DNA of 64,000 nucleotides from Flavobacterium sp. SLB02 (GTDB lineage Bacteria; Bacteroidota; Bacteroidia; Flavobacteriales; Flavobacteriaceae). Under the pieces are notes generated by a model. The model searched no databases. It was not told the DNA's origin and worked only from the letters and a program-made list of their open reading frames with translations. Below are positions 16,551 to 25,425 of this stretch, piece after piece; the first letter of the stretch is position 1; each line of letters begins with the position of its first letter. The stretch lies in the NCBI RefSeq assembly GCF_009664855.1, contig NZ_CP045928.1:496001-560000 (forward strand), given 5' to 3'. The translations under genes and the position numbers were made by a program.

Positions 16551-18698
16551 ATGATAGAATTTTTCAAGCATTTTTTACAAGAATTCGAATTACCGCTTAG
16601 TAACCCAGTATTGATCTTCTCGTTAATACTTTTCATTATTCTCTTGTCACCCATTTTATTAAAAAAAATAAATATTCCCGGAATTATAGGACTTATTATT
16701 TCCGGAGTAATCATTGGACCACACGGACTTAATATTCTGGCCAAAAACTCAGCTGTAGATTTATTTTCGACAATTGGGCTTTTATATATCATGTTTATTG
16801 CCGGACTGGAACTGGATATGAATGAGTTTAAAGCCAACCGAAATAAGAGTTTATTGTTTGGTTTTTTTACGTTTATCTTCCCTTTAACCATTGGGTTTCC
16901 GGTTTGTTATTACTTATTGCAATACGATTTTAATGCCAGTTTCCTGACTGCAAGTATGTTTGCCACGCACACGCTGGTAGCTTACCCAATTGTAAGTAAG
17001 TTAGGTATTGCAAAAAACCAGGCTGTTGCCATAACGGTAGGAGGAACAATATTAACAGATACCGCCGTTTTGATTATTCTGGCCGTTATTATGGGAAGTA
17101 GTCAGGGCAACCTGAATCAGGCTTTTTGGATAAAACTGACGGTTTCATTGGCCATTTTTTCAGCGATTATGTTTTTGGTTATACCAAGAATTGCCAAATG
17201 GTTCTTTAAAAAATTAGAAAGCGAAAAACACGCTCATTATATCTTTGTACTTTCTGTTGTTTTCTTTGCCGCTTTTTTGGCCGAAGTAGCAGGAGTAGAG
17301 CCTATTATTGGAGCTTTCGTTGCCGGTTTGGCGCTGAATCCTTTGATTCCGCACTCATCTGCGCTGATGAACCGAATTGAATTTATTGGTAATTCATTGT
17401 TTATTCCGTTTTTCCTGATTTCGGTAGGAATGCTGGTCGATATCAGCGTAATCCTTAGCGGACCAACGGCATTAATTGTTGCAGGAACATTGAGTGTTGT
17501 GGCTATTTTCGGGAAATGGACGGCAGCATTTTTTACCCAGATTGTTTTTAAATATACCAAAACCGAAAGACAACTTATTTTCGGGTTAAGCAGTGCACAT
17601 GCGGCTGCAACGTTGGCGGTTATTTTAGTGGGGTTTAAAGCGAAAATTCTCGATGAAAATATCTTAAACGGAACTATTATTCTAATATTAATTACATGTA
17701 TTGTCGCTTCGTTTGCGACCGAAAAAGCAGCCAAGAAAATTGCGATTTGCGAAGAAGAGGTTTCTCATGAAGATGCGAATAGCGATCAGATTCTCGACGA
17801 ACATATTATGATTCCGTTGGCCAAAACTTCGGCGACAGCCACTTTATTAGATTTTGCGCTTTTAATAAAAGATAAAAAATCGGCTAATCCGGTCACTTTA
17901 TTAACGATTGTTCCCAATAATGATCAGGCCGAAAAAAATATATTAAAGTATCGAAAAGCAGTTGATAAATTTGTTATTCAGGCGTCGGCTTCAGAAGTAA
18001 AAATCAATACCATTGCCAGAATCGACCATAATCCTGCAAGCGGAATCGCCAGAACTTCAAAAGAAATCATGTCGGATATTGTGATTGTAGGATGGCCCAG
18101 AAAAACAGGTTTCCTGGATAAAATTTTTGGAGAAAACGTAGATTCGATTATTAATAATGTCGATAAAAGTTTATTCATCTGCAGATTTCAAAAAACGTTT
18201 ATAGAAGAAAAAAGACTGGTTTTTATTTGTCCGCCTTTCTCAGAAAGAGGAGTTGGATTTCATTTGTTATTACAGAAAATCTGCCGATTATCGCAGGAAT
18301 TAAGTATTCCGATTATAATTTATGCCGAATATAAAACACATCAAACGATCCAGCAAATTGCTGCTAATTTGAAATTGAATGCCAAGCTGGGCTTTAAAAG
18401 TATTATGGATTGGGATGATTTTGAATCAATTTCTGATGAGATTAAACCAACTGATTTGATCGTTTTTAATCTTTCCAGAAAAGGCTCTGTTTCGTACCAG
18501 TCGATTTTTGATAAACTACCTCAGAAATTCGAAAAATCATTCGATGAGAACAATCTTATTTTAGTGTATTCGCAAGACGACCGCAAAGGAACTTCTATGG
18601 ATGCCTACGAAGATTTTACTGCTACACCATTAACAAAAGGACTTGAAGCGATTGAACAAATTGGCCGCGGTTTAGGGAATATTTTGAAGAAAGGATAA
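16551..18698 (+). CDS. Kef-type cation:proton antiporter (CPA2) with USP-like tail
   Basis: 715 residues. Residues about 20-395 form a 12-13 segment Na+/H+ exchanger domain with the CPA2-like helix stretches FIAGLELDMNEFK and GAFVAGLALNPLIP; the C-terminal 300 residues are soluble and look like one or two universal stress protein-like folds instead of the RCK/TrkA_N domain of KefB/KefC. It probably exchanges K+ or Na+ for protons at the inner membrane, with the tail sensing a ligand. It heads a plus-strand run that continues with the methyltransferase gene after 57 bp. Ion unknown. Confidence 0.88.
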   Translation: MIEFFKHFLQEFELPLSNPVLIFSLILFIILLSPILLKKINIPGIIGLIISGVIIGPHGLNILAKNSAVDLFSTIGLLYIMFIAGLELDMNEFKANRNKSLLFGFFTFIFPLTIGFPVCYYLLQYDFNASFLTASMFATHTLVAYPIVSKLGIAKNQAVAITVGGTILTDTAVLIILAVIMGSSQGNLNQAFWIKLTVSLAIFSAIMFLVIPRIAKWFFKKLESEKHAHYIFVLSVVFFAAFLAEVAGVEPIIGAFVAGLALNPLIPHSSALMNRIEFIGNSLFIPFFLISVGMLVDISVILSGPTALIVAGTLSVVAIFGKWTAAFFTQIVFKYTKTERQLIFGLSSAHAAATLAVILVGFKAKILDENILNGTIILILITCIVASFATEKAAKKIAICEEEVSHEDANSDQILDEHIMIPLAKTSATATLLDFALLIKDKKSANPVTLLTIVPNNDQAEKNILKYRKAVDKFVIQASASEVKINTIARIDHNPASGIARTSKEIMSDIVIVGWPRKTGFLDKIFGENVDSIINNVDKSLFICRFQKTFIEEKRLVFICPPFSERGVGFHLLLQKICRLSQELSIPIIIYAEYKTHQTIQQIAANLKLNAKLGFKSIMDWDDFESISDEIKPTDLIVFNLSRKGSVSYQSIFDKLPQKFEKSFDENNLILVYSQDDRKGTSMDAYEDFTATPLTKGLEAIEQIGRGLGNILKKG

Positions 18699-18755
18699 AA
18701 AATGTTTTTCTGGGTAAGATTTTTATTATTTTTGGTTTTGTTTTAAAAATTAAAA

Positions 18756-19418
18756 ATGAACGAAATAGTACAGTATTATAATGATCTGGCCAGTACTTAC
18801 GATCAGGATAGATTTGATAATTCGTATGGAAATTTTATCGATTCACAAGAACGAAAAATTATCGATAAATTATTGATTGATAAAAAAGGACAAATTCTGG
18901 ACCTGGCTTGCGGTACGGGAAGATTATTAAATTATGCTTCGATTGGTGTTGATGCAAGTGCTCAAATGATTGCAGTTGCCAAACGAAAGTTTCCTGAAAA
19001 AACGTTTCTGCAAAATGAAGCCGATGCGATTCTTTTAGCTGATAATTCTATTGATACCATTATCAGTTTTCATTTTTTCATGCATTTGGATCCAAATAAA
19101 ATCGACCAGGTATTGGAAGAATCCAATCGGATTTTAAAAAAGAAGGGCAGAATTATCTTTGATATTCCGTCGCGAAAAAGACGAAACTTATTGGGTTATA
19201 AAAAAGCAAACTGGCACGGAGCAAGTAGCTTAAGTATTACCGATGTAAAATCAGATCCAAATTTTATTATTAAAAGAACTTACGGATTATTGTTTTTTCC
19301 AATTCATAGATTTCCTGATTTGTGCCGTAAATTTCTATTGCCACTAGATTCGTTTTTGGCAAATTCATTCCTGAAAGAATACAGTTCTTATTTAATCATC
19401 GAATTAGAGAAGAAATGA
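18756..19418 (+). CDS. Class I SAM-dependent methyltransferase
   Basis: 220 residues with motif I ILDLACGTGRLL (about 48-59), an acidic motif-II region, and HFFMHLDPNKI after motif IV. This is a UbiE/methyltransferase-11 type fold. The C-terminal third (FPIHRFPDLCRKFLLPLDSFLAN) is unusual and basic/hydrophobic, possibly peripheral to the membrane. The stop codon overlaps the start of the next gene (ATGA), so the two are translationally coupled. The substrate is unknown; coupling to a VanW protein hints at a cell-envelope product. Confidence 0.82.
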   Translation: MNEIVQYYNDLASTYDQDRFDNSYGNFIDSQERKIIDKLLIDKKGQILDLACGTGRLLNYASIGVDASAQMIAVAKRKFPEKTFLQNEADAILLADNSIDTIISFHFFMHLDPNKIDQVLEESNRILKKKGRIIFDIPSRKRRNLLGYKKANWHGASSLSITDVKSDPNFIIKRTYGLLFFPIHRFPDLCRKFLLPLDSFLANSFLKEYSSYLIIELEKK

Positions 19419-20119
19419 ATATGTTGAAACCACTCAAGATTTACATTAAGTTATTGTTTCGATTTAAAAAGGATTTGTTGAGCAAAGATTTATTTCGATT
19501 TTCAAAAAAATGCCAAAATGATTTTGACTTTCGTTATGCGATAACATTAACACAGGAAATAAAACCCAGTAAGACTTTTGATAATAAGCTGCATAATATT
19601 CTGCTGGCTTCAAAAAGAATTAACAGATATGTTCTTGAACCCAATCAAATTTTTTCTTTTTTTAAAGTGGTAGGAAACCCAAATCAGGATTTTAAGAAAA
19701 GCAGAACTTTAGTAAACGGCCACCTGGTAGAAGAGAATGGAGGCGGCATGTGCCAGGTATCAGGAATTATATACCAGATAAGTTTAATTGCCGGTTTAGA
19801 AATTTTAGAAAGACACAATCATTCTGTTGATATTTATACGAATGAAACAAGATTTGCGCCCTTAGGTTGTGATGCAACGATTGTATACGGTTATAAAGAT
19901 TTAAGAATAAAAAATAATTTAGCATTTCCGGTTAAGTTTAAAATTGAAATAAAAGAAAGTTTTATTCATATCAATTTATTGAGCGAAAAAGCCATAAAAG
20001 AGAAAGAGCTGCTTTTTGAATCTCAATTAGACAAAGAATTTATTACTGTAAATGTTCTGAATAATGACCGACAATTACTTAATCAGTCGAAGTACAAAAG
20101 GATGAAAGCAGAATTGTAG
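19415..20119 (+). CDS. VanW family protein
   Basis: 234 residues. The VanW domain fills about 45-190: NILLASKRIN, the FSF.KVVGNP region, GGGMCQVSGIIYQ and RHNHSVDIYTNETRFAPLGCDATI. VanW is named after a gene of some vancomycin resistance clusters, but its biochemical function is not established; here there are no other van genes. No signal peptide is evident. It overlaps the methyltransferase gene by 4 bp, so both probably act on one substrate. Confidence 0.85.
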   Translation: MNMLKPLKIYIKLLFRFKKDLLSKDLFRFSKKCQNDFDFRYAITLTQEIKPSKTFDNKLHNILLASKRINRYVLEPNQIFSFFKVVGNPNQDFKKSRTLVNGHLVEENGGGMCQVSGIIYQISLIAGLEILERHNHSVDIYTNETRFAPLGCDATIVYGYKDLRIKNNLAFPVKFKIEIKESFIHINLLSEKAIKEKELLFESQLDKEFITVNVLNNDRQLLNQSKYKRMKAEL

Positions 20120-20154
20120 TATTTTGATTTACGCCAATCCTATAAACTTATCCT

Positions 20155-20580
20155 ATGCAATATTTACAAGAAATATTTGAAAAATATGAGTTTCCAAAAA
20201 GAAATGTAAAATCTTCTGTGGAAGTTACTGATGTTGAATCATATTCTAATTTAAGACTTCCGATAGATTATGTTTTTTATCTTGAGAATTATTTTGGAAT
20301 CGATCAGTTTATTGGTGTTGAGTTTATAAAACTTTGGAGTCTGGAAGAAATAATTGAAGCGAATAAAAGTTATAATATTGTTGAAGAATTATACAGGACT
20401 ATAGGAATTGGTACAAATGGAAGTGGAGAATTTATAGGAATTGAAATTGATCCATATGATAATGTAAAAGTAATTCTTTCGCCTTTTATCGATTTAAATA
20501 GCAAATATAATACTGAAATTGGTACATCATTTGCTGATTTACTTATTCGTTTGGACAATAAAATTGAATGGTTTTCTTAA
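20155..20580 (+). CDS. SMI1/KNR4 (SUKH) family protein
   Basis: 141 residues, cytosolic. SUKH features: an N-terminal helix with the Tyr/Phe-rich motif LRLPIDYVFYLENYFG, then FIKLWSLEEIIEANKSYN, IGTNGSGEFIGIEI and SPFIDL. SUKH proteins are commonly immunity proteins against toxin nucleases in polymorphic toxin systems, but no toxin gene is adjacent; a housekeeping role is possible. It follows the VanW gene by 35 bp on the same strand. Confidence 0.8.
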   Translation: MQYLQEIFEKYEFPKRNVKSSVEVTDVESYSNLRLPIDYVFYLENYFGIDQFIGVEFIKLWSLEEIIEANKSYNIVEELYRTIGIGTNGSGEFIGIEIDPYDNVKVILSPFIDLNSKYNTEIGTSFADLLIRLDNKIEWFS

Positions 20581-20607
20581 ATTTATATAATTTTAAAACC
20601 CAATACC

Positions 20608-20970
20608 ATGAACCACAAAGCCCTGTCGATCCGACCATTTATTGGAGCCAAAGATTTTGAAGTTTCCAGAAGTTTTTACCGTGATTTAGGTTTCGAAGAA
20701 GGAGTTTTAGATCCAAAGTTTTCTGTTTTTAAAACGGGAGATTTAGCCTTTTATCTTCAGGATTATTATGATAAAAACTGGATCGAAAATACTATGATTT
20801 TCCTTGAAGTTGAGGATGTCGATGATTATTACAATCAGTTATTGGCTTTAAACCTGACCGAAAAATATGGGGTAAAGCTAACTCCTACAGTGCATTTAGA
20901 ATGGGGAAGCGAATGTTTTTTGCACGATCCGTCCGGTGTTTTGTGGCATTTTGGAAAGTTCAATAAGTAG
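20608..20970 (+). CDS. VOC-fold (glyoxalase/bleomycin resistance-like) protein
   Basis: 120 residues, one vicinal oxygen chelate unit pair: FIGAKDFEVSRSFYRDLGFEE at the N-terminus and LEWGSECFLHDPSGVLWHFGKF at the C-terminus. These proteins bind a metal between two beta-alpha-beta modules; candidate ligands here (Glu, His) are incomplete, so it may be a binding protein rather than a glyoxalase. It ends the plus-strand run. Confidence 0.8.
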   Translation: MNHKALSIRPFIGAKDFEVSRSFYRDLGFEEGVLDPKFSVFKTGDLAFYLQDYYDKNWIENTMIFLEVEDVDDYYNQLLALNLTEKYGVKLTPTVHLEWGSECFLHDPSGVLWHFGKFNK

Positions 20971-21062
20971 TTTTTTTTGCCAAGAAGACACAAATGCACA
21001 AAGTTTTTTTTGAATTTATTCCCAATTTCGATTAGTAGGATTCGTGAATTCGTGGTTGTTCT

Positions 21063-21749
21063 TTAATTTGCTATGTAAAATTCTGCTAAATGAATTGTGT
21101 TGCTTTCGCGTTGATACCAATCATTATAAACAAGTTCTAAATTTCCGACTTTAAAATTTCCAAAATTATAATCGCGATATTTCTCTAGAATGTGTATTAA
21201 TTTTTCCGGATTTTGAAGTTTTTCCTGAAAACGCATTACTGTAGAATGAGCCGTTGCAATGCTATATCGGCTATCAATACTTTGTTCTAAAGATGATTTT
21301 TTAAAGTTCTCCCGAAGTTTATTCCTGAAATTATTCAAAGATTCATCCGTTGGAAAACCCTGAATCATAATAGCAGACGGAGAAGCTGTAACACCCTGAA
21401 ACTGAATTTTTATTTTATCCAAATGAACGAGACTTTGCTGAATGAGGTCGAAATATTCGTGAACATTTATTTTACCTAAAGTAAAACCGTCGTAACAGGA
21501 AATAATGGACATCACGGTAATATGAATATCAGTATCAGGATAATAATATTGATGCGGTTCAACGGCCTTTAATTCATCTAAAAACAACTGAATATTCTCT
21601 TTAATGGTTTCGTTTGGTCGAATTAGCAATGTGATTCCGAACCGCGAATCAGATTCGTTATTAAGTTGTGAATCTAATTTGTAACTACCGGCCAGAATAG
21701 TTTCGGAAGATTTTTTGTAAAGTTGATTGTAATGTTGGGTTAAATCCAT
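21063..21749 (-). CDS. 2H phosphoesterase-like (2'-5' RNA ligase fold) protein
   Basis: 228 residues carrying two HxTx-like motifs, HITV (in DTDIHITVMS) and HSTV (in TAHSTVMRF), which define the 2H phosphoesterase superfamily. Members cleave or form 2'-5' bonds or cyclic phosphates in RNA or nucleotides; the exact substrate cannot be told. It lies 6 bp after the DUF1801 gene on the same strand, probably in one transcript. Confidence 0.75.
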   Translation of the reverse strand: MDLTQHYNQLYKKSSETILAGSYKLDSQLNNESDSRFGITLLIRPNETIKENIQLFLDELKAVEPHQYYYPDTDIHITVMSIISCYDGFTLGKINVHEYFDLIQQSLVHLDKIKIQFQGVTASPSAIMIQGFPTDESLNNFRNKLRENFKKSSLEQSIDSRYSIATAHSTVMRFQEKLQNPEKLIHILEKYRDYNFGNFKVGNLELVYNDWYQRESNTIHLAEFYIAN

Positions 21750-21755
21750 TTATAA

Positions 21756-22124
21756 TTATTTCTTTTTTGCTTTTTCAAGGTTTTCCTTTACCCTGAATTT
21801 TACAATTTTGGTAATCAGATCATAAGGCATTGGTTGATCGAGAGGAAATTGTACAGAACCTTTTCCGGATTTATATTTTGAAAGTTCTTCTTTAAAAGCC
21901 TCATGACCGCTAGGTAAAGCATATAAACCAATATGATTTTTAAAAGCAGCAAAATATACCACGATTCCGTTTTGCTCAAAAGCCGGCATCGAGTAACTGA
22001 TTTTCTCTTTGGCCTCCGGCGCTGCTTTCTGAATCGTTGCCCTTACTTTTTCTAATATCTCCTGAACGTCATTTGGTAAGGTTCCAATATATTCGTCGAT
22101 ATTTTCAGGTTTCTTTGTATCCAT
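21756..22124 (-). CDS. DUF1801 (YdhG-like) protein, paralogue 1
   Basis: 122 residues with the DUF1801 pattern: IQKAAPEAKEKISYSMPAFEQNGIVVYFAAFKNHIGLYALP then FPLDQPMPYDLITKIVKFR. Some members are called frataxin-like iron chaperones (YdhG), but the function is not secure. Two other DUF1801 genes occur in the window (29603-30028 and 44447-44836). The upstream spacer contains TTTCAAG/TTTCAGG word repeats. Confidence 0.8.
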   Translation of the reverse strand: MDTKKPENIDEYIGTLPNDVQEILEKVRATIQKAAPEAKEKISYSMPAFEQNGIVVYFAAFKNHIGLYALPSGHEAFKEELSKYKSGKGSVQFPLDQPMPYDLITKIVKFRVKENLEKAKKK

Positions 22125-22135
22125 ATTTTTAATGT

Positions 22136-22207
22136 TTTTGTTTCAAGTTTCAGGTTTCAAGTTTTCGCACCGAACCTGAAACAAAAAAACTTGAAACTTG
22201 AAACTTT
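22136..22207. repeat. TTTCAAGTTTCAGG word repeat with inverse arm
   Basis: GTTTCAAGTTTCAGGTTTCAAG near 22139-22160 is answered by CTTGAAACTTGAAAC at 22191-22205, giving a long imperfect stem. The same words recur at 22820-22852, 28415-28437 and 31093-31128. Confidence 0.65.
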
Positions 22208-22209
22208 TT

Positions 22210-22677
22210 TTATGCCAATCCCTTAGGAAATCGATCCAAAACCAAATTCAGCAAAATATTATGCTCCAGATATGCTTTGGCTCCAGCCAAAACCAAAGTA
22301 AAACCTTCAGTAGAATTACGAACCTGATCTATTATTTTGTCGGTATCACCTTTTAAACCTGAATTGGTAATACTCACAAAAGTCTCGTTTTCGTTCAACG
22401 GACTAAAAATCCATTCTACTAAAGTCGATTCATCGGGATTTCCCCATTCGATCACAATCTTATGGTTTTCCTGCAAAACATGAGTAGTAACCGTTAATGA
22501 AAACCCGTACATTTCCCACGTCCATTCGGTTGTGGTGTCTTGTTCTAGTTTTCCGGAACCTTTTGTAAACCAAAATTTACGGGTAATGTCCGGATCTGTA
22601 AAAGCCTGAAAAACTTCTGTAACAGGTTTTCTAATCAGCATTTCGGCTTTTGCGAAGTGGTTGTTTTCTGCTTTCAT
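22210..22677 (-). CDS. SRPBCC (AHSA1-type) domain protein
   Basis: 155 residues, single START-like hydrophobic-pocket fold: EMLIRKPVTEVFQAFTDPDITRKFWF, then EWTWEMYGFSLTV and VEWIFSPLNENETFVSITN. AHSA1 proteins bind small ligands or co-chaperone Hsp90; in bacteria many are of unknown role. A second, different SRPBCC gene is at 36323-36808. Stands after a repeat-filled spacer. Confidence 0.82.
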   Translation of the reverse strand: MKAENNHFAKAEMLIRKPVTEVFQAFTDPDITRKFWFTKGSGKLEQDTTTEWTWEMYGFSLTVTTHVLQENHKIVIEWGNPDESTLVEWIFSPLNENETFVSITNSGLKGDTDKIIDQVRNSTEGFTLVLAGAKAYLEHNILLNLVLDRFPKGLA

Positions 22678-22717
22678 TGTTGACTTGTGTTTGTAAATAC
22701 TAAAGTTTTAAACCCAA

Positions 22718-22806
22718 TCTTGTCATTCCGAGGTACGAGGAATCTTCGCTAGCTGAGCACGCACTGTTATCGAGTTTCTTGTGAAGATTGCTCGTACCTC
22801 GCAATG
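22718..22806. repeat. Palindromic element starting TGTCATTCCGAGG
   Basis: A 27-base left arm (TGTCATTCCGAGG...AATCTTC) and a right arm ending CAATGACA are inverse complements with only two mismatches, around a loop with GCTAGC. This is a stand-alone intergenic palindrome; such elements occur in many Bacteroidota genomes. Confidence 0.75.
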
Positions 22807-22898
22807 ACACAGCTGGACTGTAAACTTGAAACAAAAAAACTTGAAACAAATTTTTACGACCTCTAAATTAAGAAAGAAATCCCAAATACCTTCAAAAA

Positions 22899-22930
22899 AA
22901 ATCCACACAAGTTATAACCTGTATGGATTT
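22899..22930 (-). terminator. Terminator of the polysaccharide deacetylase operon
   Basis: AAATCCA-ACA-GTT and AAC-TGT-TGGATTT pair around loop ATA, with two mismatches. On the minus strand a T run follows (A run at 22894-22900). It lies 22 bp after the deacetylase stop codon. Confidence 0.75.
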
Positions 22931-22952
22931 TTAAATATCAAAATATATATTT

Positions 22953-23903
22953 TTATTCTCTTATAGTAGTTTTATCGTGCAACGCCATTTCGGCAATTTC
23001 ATCTTTACGTTTAAAGCTCACGCCTTTGTGTTGTTGCATATATTTGATAAGATCATTTGCTGCTTTGACCATTTGCGGAGTTCCGCCAATACGATCGTGA
23101 AAACTAATCGACATTTGTCGGCGTTGTGTTTCGCTTTCGACATACAATTGATCAAATTCCATTTTAACTTGTTGTAGAAACTGATCTGCCGAAAAGTTTT
23201 TTCCTTCAATCAAAACAATATCATTACATCTTAAGGTATAAGGAACTACAACAAAATCCTTGTTTTTTAACTGAATAATAAAAGGTTCATCCCGACTAAT
23301 GTCATCGATATGATATTTGAAACCCAATTCTTGCAGAATATTCAATGTATTTGGTCCGCGGCGCAACCAGTTGGCATTATAACCAATAGCAGTAAAACCG
23401 GTTACATTCTTGATCGCATCAACACCATCTTTTATAAATTTCTTTTCCTCTTCGTAAGGCATTGTATATTGCGTGCTCCAGTTCATACCGTGAGCTGCAG
23501 CTTCGTGTCCGCGTTGTACAATTTCTTTGGCCAGTTCCGGGTTTTTCAAAACCGCTGTTCCCACCATATGCGAGGTAACTTTCACACCAAGTTTGTCCCA
23601 ATTGTCCAACATTCTTGGTATTCCTTCTTTATAACCGTAATTGTACCAGGTTGCGGCCGGAAGATCAATATATCCTTTTTGTATGTTTTGAGGAAACGGA
23701 CTTTCTGCATTATCAGGTTGTCCGCCAGCTTCAAATTGCATCGAAATCGAAACTACTAATCTCGAGCCATCTGCCCATTTTGTTTTTGTTGGTGTCAAAA
23801 ATGTTTCTGTTTTTGATACTTCTGCGAATGTATCTATTGGATTCATCATGCCGACCATTCCAATAATTCCCGTTTGTTTGATAAAATTTCTTCTTGAACT
23901 CAT
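22953..23903 (-). CDS. Polysaccharide deacetylase/allantoinase-like (PuuE) exported enzyme
   Basis: 316 residues. The N-terminus MSSRRNFIKQTGIIGMVGMM has the SRRNFIK twin-arginine pattern, so Tat export is likely. The NodB-fold domain includes RLVVSISMQFEAGG, VTSHMVGTAVLKNPEL, RGHEAAAHGMNWS and YNANWLRRGPNTL, closest in style to PuuE-type allantoinase or peptidoglycan-type deacetylases. The substrate is unknown. The DoxX gene ends 5 bp before its start, so they form an operon, divergent from an AraC regulator gene. Confidence 0.82.
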   Translation of the reverse strand: MSSRRNFIKQTGIIGMVGMMNPIDTFAEVSKTETFLTPTKTKWADGSRLVVSISMQFEAGGQPDNAESPFPQNIQKGYIDLPAATWYNYGYKEGIPRMLDNWDKLGVKVTSHMVGTAVLKNPELAKEIVQRGHEAAAHGMNWSTQYTMPYEEEKKFIKDGVDAIKNVTGFTAIGYNANWLRRGPNTLNILQELGFKYHIDDISRDEPFIIQLKNKDFVVVPYTLRCNDIVLIEGKNFSADQFLQQVKMEFDQLYVESETQRRQMSISFHDRIGGTPQMVKAANDLIKYMQQHKGVSFKRKDEIAEMALHDKTTIRE

Positions 23904-23908
23904 GATTT

Positions 23909-24301
23909 TTATTTTTTGATTAAAGTATCAATGGCCCAACTATTAGAATCGATAAAATGTAATAGCAAAGCAAAAATGGCAACGTGAATTAATTGTGACG
24001 GAATGGCTTCCCAATTCTCAATCATTGAGGTTCCAAACAATAAAGCCAGCATAACAAATCCTCCGGCTACTAGAGAAGGTTTTGTAAGCAAGCCCAATAT
24101 TAAAAGTAAACCAATGGTAAATTCGGCTATAGGTAAAATGTAGCTAAAAGGCGTTACGATGAATTTAGACAGCATAGAATTTTCGAAACTGCCAATCATC
24201 CATTTGCTGAAGGTAACTAGTTTGGGCAAACGTACTAATCCGTGACCAAACATGCTGATAGCGACGGCAAGACGTAGCAATAAAAAAGAAGTTGTTTCCA
24301 T
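23909..24301 (-). CDS. DoxX family membrane protein
   Basis: 130 residues with four hydrophobic segments and the DoxX start MFGHGLVRLPKL. DoxX-like proteins are small quinone-linked or redox membrane partners. First gene of the DoxX-deacetylase operon and divergent from the AraC-type gene, whose start lies 86 bp away; that regulator is the likely controller. Confidence 0.85.
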   Translation of the reverse strand: METTSFLLLRLAVAISMFGHGLVRLPKLVTFSKWMIGSFENSMLSKFIVTPFSYILPIAEFTIGLLLILGLLTKPSLVAGGFVMLALLFGTSMIENWEAIPSQLIHVAIFALLLHFIDSNSWAIDTLIKK

Positions 24302-24350
24302 ATTTTGTATGATTTTAGATTACAAAGTTGAGAAGAACCACTTTCTTTAA

Positions 24351-24383
24351 TTTGTATAATCATTGGAATATTTTGTACTTTTG
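24351..24383 (+). promoter_or_regulatory. Possible promoter of the AraC gene
   Basis: TTTG at 24351-24354, 21-bp spacer, TACTTTTG at 24376-24383. The spacer is 2 bp longer than usual. The start codon is only 5 bp further on, so the mRNA would be leaderless or nearly so. Confidence 0.45.
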
Positions 24384-24387
24384 TAAG

Positions 24388-25221
24388 ATGGAAATTAGAA
24401 ATTTATACCATCCTTTTGAACTTCAGTTTTTGGAAGTTTCAGAATATGAAGCCAAAGAACGCAAGAATACGTTTTTTGAAATGGTTTTTGTATTGGAAGG
24501 AAAAGGAATCCAGATTATAAATGATCATAGATTGCCGTATGCTTCTGACAAACTATTTTTGATTTTCCCGCAGGATACGCATAGTTTTGAAGTGATCGAA
24601 AAGACGAAGTTTTTCTTTATCCGTTTTCAGGACAGTTATCTTAAAACACAAAGCAACGACTGGATTCAGAAACTGGAATTCATTTTTCATAATCATAACC
24701 ATTTACCGGGCTGTATTTTAAAAACGATAACAGATAAACCTTTGTTAAGAGCCATGATCGAGGCTTTGATTCGGGAAGAAAAGAGTAGTTTTCCGCAACA
24801 GCAAGAAGTCATCAAGCAGATCTTAAATACTATTATTACCATTGCTGCAAGGAATATTTCGCTTGTTTCACCAGTTGCATTTGCGCCATCTAATACAGAA
24901 GAAAGTTTGGATCTGCTCAATTATGTGCATCAGAATATTTATAAGCCTGAAGCACTAAAAGCTACAAAAATGGCAACGGCATTTCATGTTTCTCCTACGT
25001 ATATCAGCGAATATTTTAAAATCAAAACTGGACAAAGTATTCAGCAATATACGATGGCCTATAAAATAAAACTGATCGAAACGAGATTGAAATTTACCAA
25101 TATGCAAATCAACGAAATTGTGTATGAATTTGGTTTTAGTGATGCAAGTCATCTGAATCGGTTGTTTAAAAAATATACAGGACTGAATCCAAGTGATTAT
25201 AAAAAGCAGTTTAAAAATTAG
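24388..25221 (+). CDS. AraC family transcriptional regulator
   Basis: 277 residues from the ATG at 24388 (MEIRNLYHPF); an upstream in-frame TTG at 24328 is unlikely because the region in between contains the promoter. N-terminal cupin-like ligand domain (about 1-140), then two helix-turn-helix motifs (about 180-275: ATKMATAFHVSPTYISEYF and INEIVYEFGFSDASHLNRLF). Divergent from the DoxX-deacetylase operon, which it probably regulates. Ligand unknown. Confidence 0.85.
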   Translation: MEIRNLYHPFELQFLEVSEYEAKERKNTFFEMVFVLEGKGIQIINDHRLPYASDKLFLIFPQDTHSFEVIEKTKFFFIRFQDSYLKTQSNDWIQKLEFIFHNHNHLPGCILKTITDKPLLRAMIEALIREEKSSFPQQQEVIKQILNTIITIAARNISLVSPVAFAPSNTEESLDLLNYVHQNIYKPEALKATKMATAFHVSPTYISEYFKIKTGQSIQQYTMAYKIKLIETRLKFTNMQINEIVYEFGFSDASHLNRLFKKYTGLNPSDYKKQFKN

Positions 25222-25226
25222 ATAAA

Positions 25227-25402
25227 CGAGTCCCAGCGGGACGAAATATCTATAGAGAATCAAAAGTTTACATAATAAAAGAGCCCCAGCGGGGTGAAAT
25301 ACTTATCTATTCAATAAAAATAAATATGTCACTCCGCTGTAGCTTGATTATAGGATCTTAGAATAAATCTGCTATAAATATATTGCTCCGGTGGAGCTTT
25401 AA
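25227..25402. repeat. Array of CCAGCGG-centred palindromes
   Basis: Three short hairpins: GTCCCAGCGGGAC followed by GAAATATC (about 25230), GCCCCAGCGGGGT followed by GAAATACTTATC (about 25284), and the opposite-oriented GCTCCGGTGGAGC (about 25385). The first two share the tail GAAATA-T. This pattern of core, palindrome and fixed tail resembles REP elements. Confidence 0.65.
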
Positions 25403-25425
25403 AATTAATTACATGCAAGATTAAT

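Noticed and set aside
17237..17734. 165-codon minus-strand open frame inside the antiporter gene
   Set aside because: Shadow of a strongly supported membrane protein on the other strand.
22718..22806. Reading the TGTCATTCCGAGG palindrome as a CRISPR unit or IS end
   Set aside because: Single inverted element; no array, no transposase and no target duplication seen.
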